A stretch of DNA of 27,227 nucleotides, taken from the NCBI GenBank assembly GCA_026260175.1, contig JAKCWW010006162.1, positions 3,650-30,876 on the forward strand, in the 5' to 3' direction. Within the stretch, counting starts at the first letter, position 1. The number at the start of each line of letters is the position of its first letter. This DNA is from Reticulitermes lucifugus (Eukaryota; Arthropoda; Insecta; Blattodea; Rhinotermitidae). Of the stretch, positions 1 through 10,137 are shown in pieces. The notes beneath the pieces were generated by a model. That model had not been told where the DNA came from and made no database searches. It worked only from the letters and a program-made list of their open reading frames with translations. The translations under genes were made by a program, and so were the position numbers.

Positions 1-72
1 GGACATGAAAAAATCATCACTAAATCCGGGATTTCACTAAATGCGGGAACATTAAATTGGGGCTTTACTGTA
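1..72. mobile_element. pogo/Tigger-like DNA transposon end
   Basis: The sequence ends ATTAAATTGGGGCTTTACTG followed by TA at 71-72. Read inward on the - strand it starts CAGTAAAGCCCCAATTTAA, the form of pogo/Tigger terminal repeats, which begin CAGT next to a TA target. It resembles the ends near 3697, 10827 and 10998 in this window. The rest lies to the left of the window. Confidence 0.55.
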
Positions 73-416
73 TTATGAAATAACTGGGATCAAACTACAA
101 AAGTTGATTCAAAAAATAATCCTAGTTTTTACATTTCCTTGTAAGAAGTTTTCCCCCTTAAAAAATTCTTGACACTGGTCCATTGGAAAACTTCTTATGC
201 AGGAAACACGGTATAAGAATATCATAATCTATGCTTAAAATTACAGCATAGACTGATATTTTGATTTATCTGATACTGAATTACTAGAGTTACTGTTGTG
301 TAACTGTCATGGAAATTTAATTTTGCTGGAAACCTGCTAAGGAGAAGTATTTAATGTTGCAGTGTATAATGGAATACAAAATTGAGTTGTGACAATATCA
401 ACTTGATACTTTGCAG
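1..416 (+). other. DCAF5 intron, 3' part
   Basis: This is the intron before exon a. It holds a pogo/Tigger-like transposon end at 1-72. A small inverted repeat also lies at about 137-202: GTAAGAAGTTTTCC, about 30 bases, then GGAAAACTTCTTATGC. Nothing else was recognised. Confidence 0.6.
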
Positions 417-535
417 TTCAGTGGATTGATTCAGCACATATGATACTCAGAGGCCATCGGTCAATCGTCAATCAAGTACGCTTTAACCATTCAAACTACA
501 TAATTGCATCTTCAGGAGTGGAAAAACTAATAAAG
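417..535 (+). CDS. DCAF5: DCAF5 exon a: WD40 repeat strand
   Basis: The acceptor is TTTGCAG at 410-416 and the donor is GTAAAC at 536. The exon begins with two bases of a split codon and ends in phase 0. The peptide includes HMILRGHRSIVNQVRF and IIASSGVEKLIK, a typical WD-repeat GH dipeptide followed by a beta-strand. It is only 119 bp. Confidence 0.92.
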
Positions 536-3500
536 GTAAACGATACATGGAAGTGCTGCAACATAATTCTTTAAGTGGCTGTCCTTGATCCTTACCATCT
601 TGCTTGTGTATTTTATTCAGTTTTGGAGTCCATTTCCACTGCCAGAATCAACAGGAAGCCTTCTGTATGAAAATGAATCACCCGACACACAGCGGAAGGT
701 GTTTACCCATGAAGAGTACATAAGTTTGGTGCTTAGGAGTGGCCAGGTAATATTTCAGATTCTTATTTCGGCTGTTTTTTATCATTGGATGCATTTGCGA
801 AGTTCACGTATTAGATTTGTTCATGAATTGTTATAATAAAGTATGAAGATTTTGCCTGCTTATTACCAGGTGTCAGTCTGTGATAATGTCTTGTTTATAT
901 TTTCTAAAGAATTGTTTTTTATGTAGTTTTTTTTATAATGCTTTCTAAAAATTAGTGCCATCATTCAGTTAGATGGAAAATATCTGAAGTTATTATACAG
1001 GGTGTTTCAGAAGGAATCTGACATACTTCTGGAGACTGTTCCGTAGGTTAATTTACATTCATATAACCAAACATATTTATATCCAAAGTGGAACGGTTAA
1101 AGAGATGATGGTGCAAGAAAAATGTGGTCTTCATATGGTTCCACATAGTGTACCTGTTTAATAGAGTGTGTTATCCATATACTGCGCAGGTCTGGCCTTG
1201 AGCCCATAGCCAAGCCAAGCCATGAGTATGAGTAAATAATGGGTCGAGCCCTTATGGTCCAGATGCACGTAGATGCCCTGTGTGCCCCTTAACTAAAGTC
1301 CGAGTTATAAGAGCCCTGTCCTTTTAATACAGTTCCAGATCACCCCCAGACTTAGTTCTGTGACATCCCCAGGGTCCAAAAAGAAGGAACCCATATTAAG
1401 TGTGTCTGTCTGTCACCAAGGCTTCACACTCACACAAAACATGAGCTGAGGTCTCCTCTGCTCTGCATTTCCTACACAAGGGACTGTCTCTCAGTCCCAT
1501 AATGTGAAGGTGTCTTCCCAGGGTGTTATGTCTGGTAAGAAGGCCAATAACTACCCTGGATTGCGTCCTATTAAAGGACAATAGCCTGGTATTAGTAGCA
1601 AACCGAGGACCTGAGATCAACTCTGTAGCCTGGCTCTGAGTGCCAGCAAGAACATGCCACAGTGTCATGTGCTGTTTATCCAACCAGCACTGAATTTTCT
1701 TCTTTATACTCTGCCTTGAGACCCCCAGCGCCAGCTCCGGTCCAACAAAATAGTGAACGGAACCCTCCCTTGCGAGCTCATCAGCAATTTTATTTCCACA
1801 TATTTCAGAATGTCCGGGGACCCAAAAGAGTCCCACTGAGTGATAAGTGGAGATATCATTCAATGCCCTTTGGCACTGCCATACCAATGGGGACGTTGTT
1901 TTAGCAGCCTGTAAAGCTTTCAAAGCTGCTTGACTATCAGAGCAAATACTAATGTATTTCCCTGATCTAACATTAGCCTGAATTTTGTAAACACAGGCCA
2001 AGATAGCGTATATCTCAGCCTGGAAAGCCAAGCCATACAGAGGCAAGTGTGCTACATAAAGTACTTGAACCCTAAGGACGATATTTACGAAATGAGTGCA
2101 AGTTTTTTGTGCATAATTAATGTCTTTATGTCACTCATAATTTGATATTAAGTACAGATGTTTACATTACAGGACTTACAGATTCCTCCTTGTCTTAATC
2201 TGTGTTTGGCAATGAATAAATGTGTAACAACTCCCATTCTTTAAAACTTATCTTGGCATTATCTCTGTAACCATTCAACTTTGGATATTAGGTGTGTTGG
2301 TAATATCAATCTAATTTATTATGCTTGTCTGTTACTGAAAGTAAATCTGGCAGTTTTACCCGATATTTTGACATTTAGGAAACCTAGTCTTATGCGGGTG
2401 TGTATGTTGTTGTTTTTTTGTTGGTTATTGCTAGGAAACTGTATTGGGGTCCATGTGTGTGGCAGTGCTTTATACTCCAAATGTCATTACAGTGAAGTTA
2501 TGTGATGATAGTAGTTGCTGTTTACTCATTGTGTTTTAATCTACCAGACAGTTGAGATAGTTTGAATAATTTGTTATAATTTTGGTGAAACCCTCTTAAG
2601 ATGTGTCTGGGAAATTCAACAAATTAGACCTGTTAAATGTGAAAATGTCTTAAAAGGCTAAACCTGACAGAGATATTATTTTGTAATTCTGTACTGAAAT
2701 TGACATTCCTTTACTAGAATATAATTGTATATAAATTCGACATTAAAGTTTTATTTTTACCATCAAACAACATTTTAAGTCTGACCTACTTCAGTGATTT
2801 TGACACATTTTTCACCACAAGACTCCCCCCCAGGAACAACAGGTAGATGAATAGCTTGTTCTTGCCAGAACTGCTCTATACTTTTTTCCAGGTCAGCTGT
2901 TGACTTACAGATTGAGTACTGTGTCTTATGTTCTAAGTTGACACAGAAATTCAAAGTTCTTAAGCATTTTTTTTTTGTGAGGAAAATTTTAAGTATCATC
3001 CACCATGTCTACAATATCCAGGTTTTCTTGAATTGAGAGCAGCTTACGTTGTATGCCATTTTTTAATGTAGTAGCCATCCTGATCATGTGTACAGTAATT
3101 GCTCTGCAGAATAAAAACTATACACACTTAAAAAATTTGAAGTTAACACAAAAAGTATATGAAGTTTGCACGCAGAATACTTTAAGTGATTGAGATTAAA
3201 GTCGAACAGAGTCGCAGTGCTTTCTATTTAAAACCCATGCTTATTCACGATGTATATTTCACATGTGCCATGATGTTGGGTGACAGTGTGAAATGCACAT
3301 GTGAAAATCGATGGTGGCACATGGGACTGTGACTTCATTTTCTGCCATATACTGCCACGGACAAATGTTGAGTTGTCTGTACCTCTGATCTGTGGTGGAA
3401 ACAGCCCTGGAGATCAATGTTTACATACCAAGAGCATTATTTTTTCACTGTATGTTGGGAACAGATTAAACAGGTGGAAAGTTGTTTAAGATTTTGATGC

Positions 3501-6500
3501 AAAAATGTATAAAATGGGTAAAAGATCCATTGTATTGTAAAGTTTTTCTGCTTCTTAGTCAAGAAATTCTTTTAAGTGGGATTTGTATGAAGAGGGCAAT
3601 GTATGTGTTAATCATTTGGGAAAATTTTGGTACTCAGTCATTTCTTCATAGGCAGGAAAGCTTTTTAAGCGGGGATGTCTTAAGCAGGTTTTACTGTAAA
3701 TTGAAATCTTTGCTTGGCAACAGTATTCAGTAATATCACATGTGTTGTAGAGTTATAATCTATCAGCATGCCTTTAATAAAATATGGCTGTGCCTGTGAA
3801 TTAACCTGGATGTGCAACAGTCACAGGGAGATTTTGTCTAACCATTTCAGCAGCTGACATTGAAAGAATGCTGAATGATTGTACTTATGCAGTGTATTAA
3901 CAACATTAAGTGCATGAAATTTCTTTTGCATTGTTAGATATTCACTATTATCCTACCTTCATGGTGATTAGCCAAATTGTAATGGTGCGTTTGATGCAAG
4001 AACTTTGTATTTATACACGGCTTGTAATTAAAAATCACTGATTACAGTAACATCACTATATTTCCTACAAATGTGCCATGTGAGCAAGTCTTGTCCTTTT
4101 GTTTTGCATTATGAAAATTATTATATATAACTAGAAGCCTTCTTGGTGACTGAATGCAATATCATCATCTTGGGTGATCAGCCAGGAAAAATTCCAGTGA
4201 GGTGTGAGTTTCTCATGGTGGTGACTGTCACAAAGAAGCCGTGAGTGAAGCATGGAGTAAAAAGAGAAAGAAACAAAGCCTCCTTTTATGCAAAATAGGC
4301 TGCTTCCTGCAGTGGCATCAGGAGGAGAGCTTGCAATATCAGGAAAGTCAGAATTGTGGCCATGTGTGCGTGTTAAAGCATCACAGACAAATGTTGGTTG
4401 TGAAAGTGTGCTATGTATTTAAATAATAGTTATTTGTGGAAAGGTTTCAGAATTATGGGAGGGAGGGGGCCAAAGGTTATATATAGAAATTAGTATACCT
4501 CTGCATGTTCTACAATACTGTTGATGTGTTCAGCACAATAAAAAGTGTTTATTCTGAGGAAGTTTGTGTACATTATTTCAGTTCATGTCTCATGACTATA
4601 GTCACCAGTCCACAAAAGAAGATCCTCGCATGATGGCATTCTTCGATTCCTTAGTTCAGCGTGAAATTGAAGGCTGGAGTTCAGAGGAGAGCGTTAGCTC
4701 AGAGGTGTCAGCCAATGGTTATGGAGAGACTGTTCAGGATGTTTTACCTTCAGCTTCCTCAGATTCAGAATCTGTGCGGTCAGGTAAAAAAATAAAAGCA
4801 GCTTTGTATTTTATGACTCTTTATTACTTTTAGACATTTTGTATGACGTAAAAGCTCCTTATGTGAAGACCACATCAGCCTCTCTCTCTACACCCATCCG
4901 TAACATAGTATCAGTGACTAAAATATTTATCAGATTTTAATGAAATTTGGTGTAGGCATTCTTTACAAAAGTTGTCGAGCAAGCACGAGTTTTGCAAAAA
5001 TCGGCTCAGTGATGGTTATGCTTTTTTTTAAGGGTGTAAATGAATTTCTACCTGTACTTACCACATTTCTTGACTGCTGTGGGTGAAATTCAGCATTTAT
5101 GAGTGATGCAAAAATGAACATACATGAAATTTTCCCATATTTTGTACATTTTTGTCTGATTTGGATAAACTTTGGTACAGATGCCCATTAAAATGTATTG
5201 AGTGATGTGAGGTTCATGAAATGTGGTTCTGTGAAAGCCATACTTTACTTGAGGGTGTAAATGAATTTCTATCTGTACTTTACACATTTCTTTTCATATA
5301 TATGTGAAATTCAGTATAAGAGATCAGCACATAATGCTGTAGAACATTTGTGCGTTCTATCAAAATAGGTACAGGGAGGCCATAATTTTTGTGTAGGCAT
5401 AAATTCAATTATATGTGTGTGTGTAACATGAAGCCATGTTACATTTTGAAAGTAAAGAATGCCATGGTGAAGTCTGGGTTCTTTGTTACCAAGTACGCCA
5501 ATTACAATCATTTTAAACTGTAAACCAATAAAGCAGTTTGACATAATGTATTCATTGTTGTTCGTAGATTCTCGAGTTACTGAATTGCAAGCCTTGGCTG
5601 CAGCATATGTGGAAGCGTTGGAAGGACAAGTTAATGATGGTAAGTCTGGGGAGTGAGTTTTATTCATATAATCTGACTCCAGGGAGCAGTCCTGGAGAAG
5701 CTAATAGTTGCATGACTATTCAAGAACTTCTCAAATTTTTGTGGAACCTGACAGTTCATTACTGTGTTCACATGAGCCATACTGCTATCCTGAACCAGTT
5801 GAATCCAATCTGCACCATCTGATACCATTTCTTTAAAATCTGTTTTCATATTAGACTTGTGTCTGTGCATAGGTCTTCCCTTTACATTGTCTGACCAAAA
5901 TTTTGTATGCATGTGTCATATCTTCCATACATACTGTGTGCTCCACTCATCTCATTCTGCTTGATTTGATCATTCCGACAGTATTTGGGGGCAGTGTGCA
6001 AATTAGAAAGCCCCACATTATGCAGTTGTCTCCATTTCCTCACTACCATCCATACCCTGTTCTTCAGTCTGTGTAAAATTATAGTTTTATGTATTCTAAT
6101 GTTTGCTCTTTTATTTTAATGGGGAACTAGGTAATAAACTTTTGTGAATATGCAGTTTTTATGCCAAGCCAGTAACTGTTTTTGAGGAGTTTTATCTGCA
6201 CAGAGAAGAGCTGATAATGTCATATTCTTGCACGTTCCAGAAACGCTGAATGCATCTTTATAATTTTCAGCCCACAGTATAAATTGTAGATATGATATTA
6301 ACAGTGTAACCTGGGTAGTCTTGCTGTCCAGCTGCATTCCTGGAAGTAGATTCATTTTATATATTTAGGAAACAAGGAAATTCACTGCATTTTTAAGGCA
6401 TGCAGCATGATCTCTGTTTTATTTTTCCACAAAATGCCTTAATGCCTCTGTATATATAATATTCTAGAAGTTTCTATATTTCCAGTTGCTTTTAATTACA

Positions 6501-9500
6501 TTCGGGTTGAGGCTTTGTTTTACGAAGGGAACTGCCATGCTTGATGTCACTTCATCCACTTGAACATTTAACTGCTCCAGCTGTGTTGGTGAACTGTGAG
6601 CTGTGTTTAGGTCTTGAATGTGCTCTTTGACTCAAACTGAAAGTGGACTGAATATAAGAAAGTCATAATGCCAACCATGATATTACACAAGAAGTACATA
6701 CAAAAACTTAGAATTAAGAAATAATAGAATAAAGTATTCACTGCAGTCATTTTCTGTTGGTTTATGAATGTGAAAATTTAAGACAAGTAACATTTAAAAA
6801 TACTGTGAAAAGATTTTCTTGTGGTTTATCACCATAAAGAAAACGTGTTTAGTACCTTTTTCTACCCGTCACTTCGAGCTGTGGACAGCAGGATAAAAAA
6901 CTCGCAGCATGCCTGACTCAGAAGAGAGATAAACTTGTTTCCTTTGTAACTGGTTATTGATAAATTAGTGTAAATACCCATTACACAGCAAGTATTTGTG
7001 TTTGATGAAATCCAAAAGATCACCTCAGAATAATGTACAGTCCACAAAGTAACATGTTATACTTTCACACACAAATATGAAAAGACGAAAATTTTAAAAA
7101 CGGTCATAAACGAAGCTGGGTAAAGTAGGGGGATTGTTTCAAAACTTGGAGCATGGGTAGGGGAATTTATTTGTGAGAGTATATATTGCCATAAAAATGT
7201 ATGAAATACAGTGGATAATACGAAAATGCACAGAAATTGTCATTTCAAACGAAGAAAAAGACCTTGGCCGTAGGTGACCACATTGGCATTTAAACACCTT
7301 ATGATAAAAGGAGGTTAGCCTCAGCACTGGACGGGGGTTAGTGGTTGCCCTCGTGTGTTTGCCACTCTTACATCAGGTAGAGGGCCCCTGGTATCGAATG
7401 AATAGAAGGGTAGGTGGTCTGGATCTTCTGGAAGAGGATCCCTAGGCCTGGCAAGGTTTCGATGCTGGTTCATCCAGCCCATAGCCTACTCATGATATTG
7501 ACTAAGCTGTTTTGGCTCCTGTTATGTTTGTAAACTTCACAACAGGACGTGACCAGGAATCATGAATCACTGCTTCACATTCTGTTTTTGCTGTAATATT
7601 TCATTCAGAGGAAGAATTCTGACAGCTGCCACACTCTAGGAGAAGAAATGGAACTATATGAACAGTTTCTTCCTGCTTTGAGCAGGCAGTGGTTGAAATT
7701 TTTGTTTCCTGGCATGCTCTGATTTTTTTATTATATTTTATTTATATTTTATTATAGAACAGAGAGCATACTGCTATCAGGATATAAACAGCTAAGGGGT
7801 TATTAGCCAGGTTTGTAAGCCATGCAGTAATCATTGTTCTTACACGGTGTTTTGTAGTTAACCTTTATCATCCTATGAGACCATATGCTGGTCTCTAATA
7901 TGTACTCATGAATGGTCTAGCATGTCATATGCTGGTCTGTGTGTGTTTACTTGGTAGCAGTCCATGTTAAGCCAGAAAAACTCAGACCATCAAGAAGTAC
8001 CAATGGCATTTAAATCCGTCTCTTAAAGGTTAAAGATTTTAACAACTTCCTCCTGCTCTTGAACTTTTATCTCTTTACTTACTTGTCATATTTAAAATTT
8101 TTCATGTAACGTGCAGTAAGACAAGTCACCATATGTGTTCCAACAGCTGCACGGAACATGAATAATTTTAAATTACCAGATGCCCAACAGGCAAAAATTG
8201 TTAACATTTACAAATGCTCAAAGGAAAAGCTATATAAAACCAACTCAGCTATATGGTATAACAAGATGTGCATGATCAACCAACGGACACCCACATACAT
8301 CAATTAGTGCGTTTGTTGGAATATATTTGGTTACTTGTCATAATTTAATAATGGTCTCTTTTATCTCGTAGCTCCTGACCAGAGTGCTGATGCAGAACAA
8401 TCCCAGCCAGTTGAGGCACAGAATAGAATTTCCCAATTAATTGCAAGAAAACGTGCTCAATTGATGCGGTTGGCTCGAGGCCATTCTCACGTCAGTGAAC
8501 CAGCAGAGGCTTTGAGGACAGCAAATAAGAAGCACAAAGTGAGAATGTTGATGATTGGTTCAGGACACATCACTGATAGCAGCGATAGTGGGCGAGACAT
8601 TTCAGTGAGTATACAAGATACTACGGATTCTGAAGATGATGTGTTAAATGATAAAGCAAAGAAAAGGTTTAGTGGTATTGTAAAGAAAGAAAATGTGACT
8701 GAACATCAGAATGGGAAGACAAGTGCATCAACATCAAAAACTTTAAAGAAATCTGAGACAAAATCCAGCACTGAAAATAGGAAACGAAGGATGCGGTACA
8801 TGTTGGCTTTTAGTGAGAGTTCTGATGATGAAGTAGGTTGGAAACCATCCCCAAAAAGAAGAAAGTTGTGGAATGAAGCCAAGACTTCTAAAGCAAAAAG
8901 TAGTGATACAGATGCTGTCAGTGCGCCTGAAGTAAGTGGTGATGATGTGCGAAGTGCATCTGAGCCTCACTTAAATGGTGGAAATGAAAATTGTCAGAGT
9001 AAATTGACCAAAAAGGTAAAAAGGTTACGGAAACGCAGGGGAAAGCAGAATGAGTCAGAAAATGGAACTGTTTTGGAGGACAGTGATTCAAACACCAGCA
9101 GTGACTCTACACTGTGCAGAAAAAAGAAATCTGAGAGGAGAATTTCTTCATATCATGACCGACATGCACAGGCAAGCAGTAGAAGCAAATCAGTCAAAAA
9201 TAGTACTGTTGGCAAGTGGAATGGGAAACATAAGTGTGATGGTGATGAAAAGACGATGATTGAAACATCTTCTTATTCATCTGATAATGATCAAGAAAAT
9301 TGCAATCATAAAATTCCCAAGACAGACAGAGACAAAGTTCCTAATTCCACAAATCCTGAGGCCTTAGCTAAGCTCAAAGTATCATATGCTAGAAGTTTTC
9401 ATTGCAATAAGAGTGTAACAAAAGATAAGTGTGATAATAGTCACAGTAACAACAACAACAATGAATATGTTAATGGTAGTGAAACTGTGATCTCACCTGG

Positions 9501-9807
9501 CCTTCCCAGCCCAGTAACCCCCAATATGAATCAGTACAGCCAGTCAGTACCTGACATGGAGACTCCAGACAGTGGCATTATTATGGCACAGTGCAGCAGT
9601 GCTGGCAGTCTGGAGTCGAGAACTGCATTCAGTTCTCGACCTGGAAGCAGCACTGGGACTCTGAACAGTCCTCATGTTATAGCAACTGACAATGATGGTT
9701 CTGATGACCCTGACTGGGTGATCTTTAAGCGATTCAAGAGTCGCCTGGATAGAACCCGTAGAAATTACAGGAATCATATTGGTGATACGGATTCAGATTC
9801 TAACTAA
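417..9807 (+). CDS. DCAF5: DDB1- and CUL4-associated factor 5, 3' part (5 exons)
   Basis: DCAF5 is a WD40 substrate receptor that plugs into the CUL4-DDB1 ubiquitin ligase. Coding exons are 417-535, 621-746, 4582-4783, 5568-5639 and 8372-9807. All internal borders are GT/AG, the phases are consistent, and together they give about 650 residues before TAA. The first two exons carry the last WD-repeat signature (LRGHRSIVNQVRFN, then SGVEKLIKFWSP). Next come THEEYISLVL and EDPRMMAFFDSLVQREIEGW, which I recognise as the conserved block after the propeller in animal DCAF5. The long last exon is acidic, Ser-rich and Lys-rich, with NLS-like runs (SPKRRK near 8848; KKVKRLRKRR near 9012). That fits the divergent disordered tail known in this family. 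The N-terminal WD repeats and the start codon lie outside the window. Identity is confident from the conserved block; function is by homology. Confidence 0.93.
621..746 (+). CDS. DCAF5: DCAF5 exon b: end of WD repeat and linker
   Basis: The acceptor is TTTATTCAG at 612-620 and the donor is GTAATA at 747. It is phase 0 at both ends (42 codons). The peptide starts FWSPFPLPESTGSLL and ends THEEYISLVLRSGQ. The FWSP residues complete the WD-type strand begun in the previous exon. The intron before it is only 85 bp. Confidence 0.92.
1200..2050 (-). mobile_element. 5'-truncated non-LTR retrotransposon tail with RNase H
   Basis: On the - strand, 2046 to 1396 translates to an RNase H-like domain: FQAEIYAI with the catalytic Glu, SDSQAALKAL with an Asp, and WVPGHSEICGNKIADELARE with His and the last Asp. 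A zinc-knuckle-like CRKC...HVLCEC follows. This order is typical of jockey/R1/I-type LINE ORF2 C-termini. The first catalytic Asp strand is missing because the copy begins at about 2046-2050, as expected from 5' truncation. A single-base insertion near 1400 shifts the frame. The peptide continues as GSFFLDPGDVTELSLG in the next frame to a stop at 1305-1307. The copy is therefore dead. The 3' boundary near 1200 is approximate. Confidence 0.85.
2581..3698 (-). mobile_element. internally deleted pogo/Tigger-like DNA transposon
   Basis: The right end reads inward on the - strand as CAGTAAAACCTGCTTAAG, next to TA at 3697-3698. The left end near 2584 reads GGTGAAACCCTCTTAAGA, a diverged inverted copy. 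Between them, the - strand ORF 3078-2989 begins MATTLKNGIQRKLLSIQ and continues NLDIVDMVDDT before a stop. That has the shape of the N-terminal psq/CENP-B-type helix-turn-helix of pogo transposases. No DDE catalytic core is present, so this is a deletion derivative of about 1.1 kb. Both ends are approximate. Confidence 0.65.
2989..3078 (-). pseudogene. pogo/Tigger transposase N-terminal remnant
   Basis: Thirty codons on the - strand from ATG at 3078 to TAA. RKLLSIQENLDIVDMVD resembles the opening helix of CENP-B/pogo DNA-binding domains (family pattern KRK-LSI-EKLDI). The rest of the domain and the catalytic DDE region are missing. It sits about 620 bp inside the right terminal repeat, a reasonable leader length. 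The family call is from memory of the motif. Confidence 0.55.
4582..4783 (+). CDS. DCAF5: DCAF5 exon c: post-propeller conserved block
   Basis: The acceptor is TTATTTCAG ending at 4581 and the donor is GTAAAA at 4784. It enters in phase 0 and leaves one base of a split codon. It encodes SHDYSHQSTKEDPRMMAFF then DSLVQREIEGWSSEES, the most diagnostic DCAF5 segment in the window. A Ser/Glu-rich stretch follows. Confidence 0.93.
4784..5567 (+). other. DCAF5 intron c-d
   Basis: The intron is dominated by a degenerate tandem duplication of about 221 bp (4932-5377). No exon was seen. Confidence 0.6.
4932..5377. repeat. degenerate tandem repeat, 221-bp period
   Basis: AGGGTGTAAATGAATTTCT occurs at 5031 and again at 5252. 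The similarity continues for 63 bp in both copies, each ending GTGAAATTCAG at 5093 and 5314. Upstream, CAGATTTTAATGAAATTTGG (4932) pairs more loosely with CTGATTTGGATAAACTTTGG (5156). This indicates two adjacent diverged units of about 221 bp and possibly a partial third. It could be a local satellite or two copies of a transposon segment. Confidence 0.6.
5568..5639 (+). CDS. DCAF5: DCAF5 exon d: small 72-bp exon
   Basis: The acceptor is GTTCGTAG ending at 5567 and the donor is GTAAGT at 5640. One base from the previous exon plus AT makes an Asp codon, and the exon ends with one leftover base. The peptide DSRVTELQALAAAYVEALEG is probably helical. The phase match on both sides is the main support, since the exon is too short to recognise by homology alone. 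It could be alternatively spliced in an insect-specific way; removing 72 bp would keep the frame. Confidence 0.8.
5662..6110 (-). mobile_element. RTE-like LINE 3' fragment
   Basis: On the - strand, 5912 to 5664 includes MKTDFKEMVSDGADWIQL and VNTVMNCQVPQKFEKF. This is the C-terminal tail of the RTE-type endonuclease-reverse transcriptase that is common in arthropod genomes. Further upstream on the - strand, NIRIHKTIIL (6101-6072) corresponds to the segment before the conserved LYGCETW block. That block is missing here and the reading jumps to KNRVW and RKWRQLHN. Several stops and shifts make it a dead copy. The intact second RTE copy in this window (24370-26098) allows direct comparison. Confidence 0.75.
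7316..7490 (-). repeat. possible diverged SINE-like repeat
   Basis: CTCAGCACTGGACGGGGGTT and ATCCAGCCCATAGCC resemble CTCGGCGCTAGATGGGGGTG and ATCCAGCCCATAGC in the SINE at 17576-17862, in the same order and orientation. The middle does not align well by eye. It is either an old copy or a different family that shares tRNA-like parts. Confidence 0.35.
8158..8307 (+). pseudogene. short ORF remnant, probably repeat-derived
   Basis: This is a 49-codon ORF from ATG to TAG, ending 64 bp before the DCAF5 terminal exon. It contains LPDAQQAKIVNIYKCSKEKL and AIWYNKMCMINQRTPTYIN. It reads like real protein rather than chance sequence, and it resembles a short segment I recall from repeated ORFs in cockroach/termite genomes. 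That recollection is weak. It has no splice signals linking it to DCAF5. Function unknown. Confidence 0.35.
8372..9807 (+). CDS. DCAF5: DCAF5 terminal exon: basic helix and disordered tail
   Basis: The acceptor is TTATCTCGTAG ending at 8371, and TAA is at 9805-9807. The leftover G plus CT makes an Ala codon, and the frame is open for 477 sense codons. It begins with a basic, probably helical segment (RISQLIARKRAQLMRLARG). Long Ser/Asp/Lys-rich disordered sequence follows, with an Asn run near 9448, then a better-ordered C-terminal block (DDPDWVIFKRFKSRLDRTRR) and a DSDSN end. The first ATG in the exon (8464) is not the start: the frame stays open back to the splice site and the upstream exons join it. 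Confidence 0.92.
9615..9640. repeat. inverted repeat inside DCAF5 coding exon
   Basis: GTCGAGAACTG at 9615-9625 and CAGTTCTCGAC at 9630-9640 are perfect 11-bp arms around a CATT loop, within codons for LESRTAFSSRP. It would form a stable RNA stem. Probably fortuitous. Confidence 0.6.
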
Positions 9808-10137
9808 AGTTGTAACATAACAATGTGATCGTAGATGCTTACATATTCATAGCCTTCAGTAGCATGTAGCACGTCAGCTTTGAAACAGATGGTGATCTGT
9901 GGACAAACTGTAGACAGCAATGACATTTTATTTAATAGTGTTGTAAATGTATTTGTCGTAAATTGTATAGCAGTCAGGGTGTCAAAGTGAGGATGAATAT
10001 TGTCAGGCTGTTTTGTGTAACTATGCTTATCTATTTAAGTTTGTCATTTTGTTCTCTGGCCTTTCTTTCAAGACTGCTGTTGAGGATTTGCCATTGTGAT
10101 TGTGATGTTCAGGTTACCACAGCGGTGAGTATCCAGA

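Larger units (their letters stand above)
747..4581 (+). other. DCAF5 intron b-c (3.8 kb)
   Basis: No host exon was found. The intron contains a truncated RNase H LINE (1200-2050) and an internally deleted Tigger-like element (2581-3698). ACAGGGTGTTTCAGAAGG at 999-1016 looks like a repeat terminus but could not be assigned. I see nothing recognisable in 2051-2580 or 3700-4560. Confidence 0.7.
5640..8371 (+). other. DCAF5 intron d-terminal (2.7 kb)
   Basis: This intron holds an RTE-like LINE tail starting about 20 bp after the donor (5662-6110), a possible repeat at 7316-7490 and a short ORF at 8158-8307. I see nothing recognisable in 6111-7315 or 7500-8150. Confidence 0.6.

Noticed and set aside
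999-1160. ACAGGGTGTTTCAGAAGG as a transposon terminus
   Set aside because: The motif is reminiscent of repeat ends, but no matching inverted end or duplication was found nearby.
8464-8466. ATG in the terminal exon as the start of a separate gene
   Set aside because: The frame is open from the splice acceptor at 8372 and phases match the upstream DCAF5 exons.
9544-9777. 77-residue ORF, - strand
   Set aside because: Shadow of the DCAF5 terminal exon.
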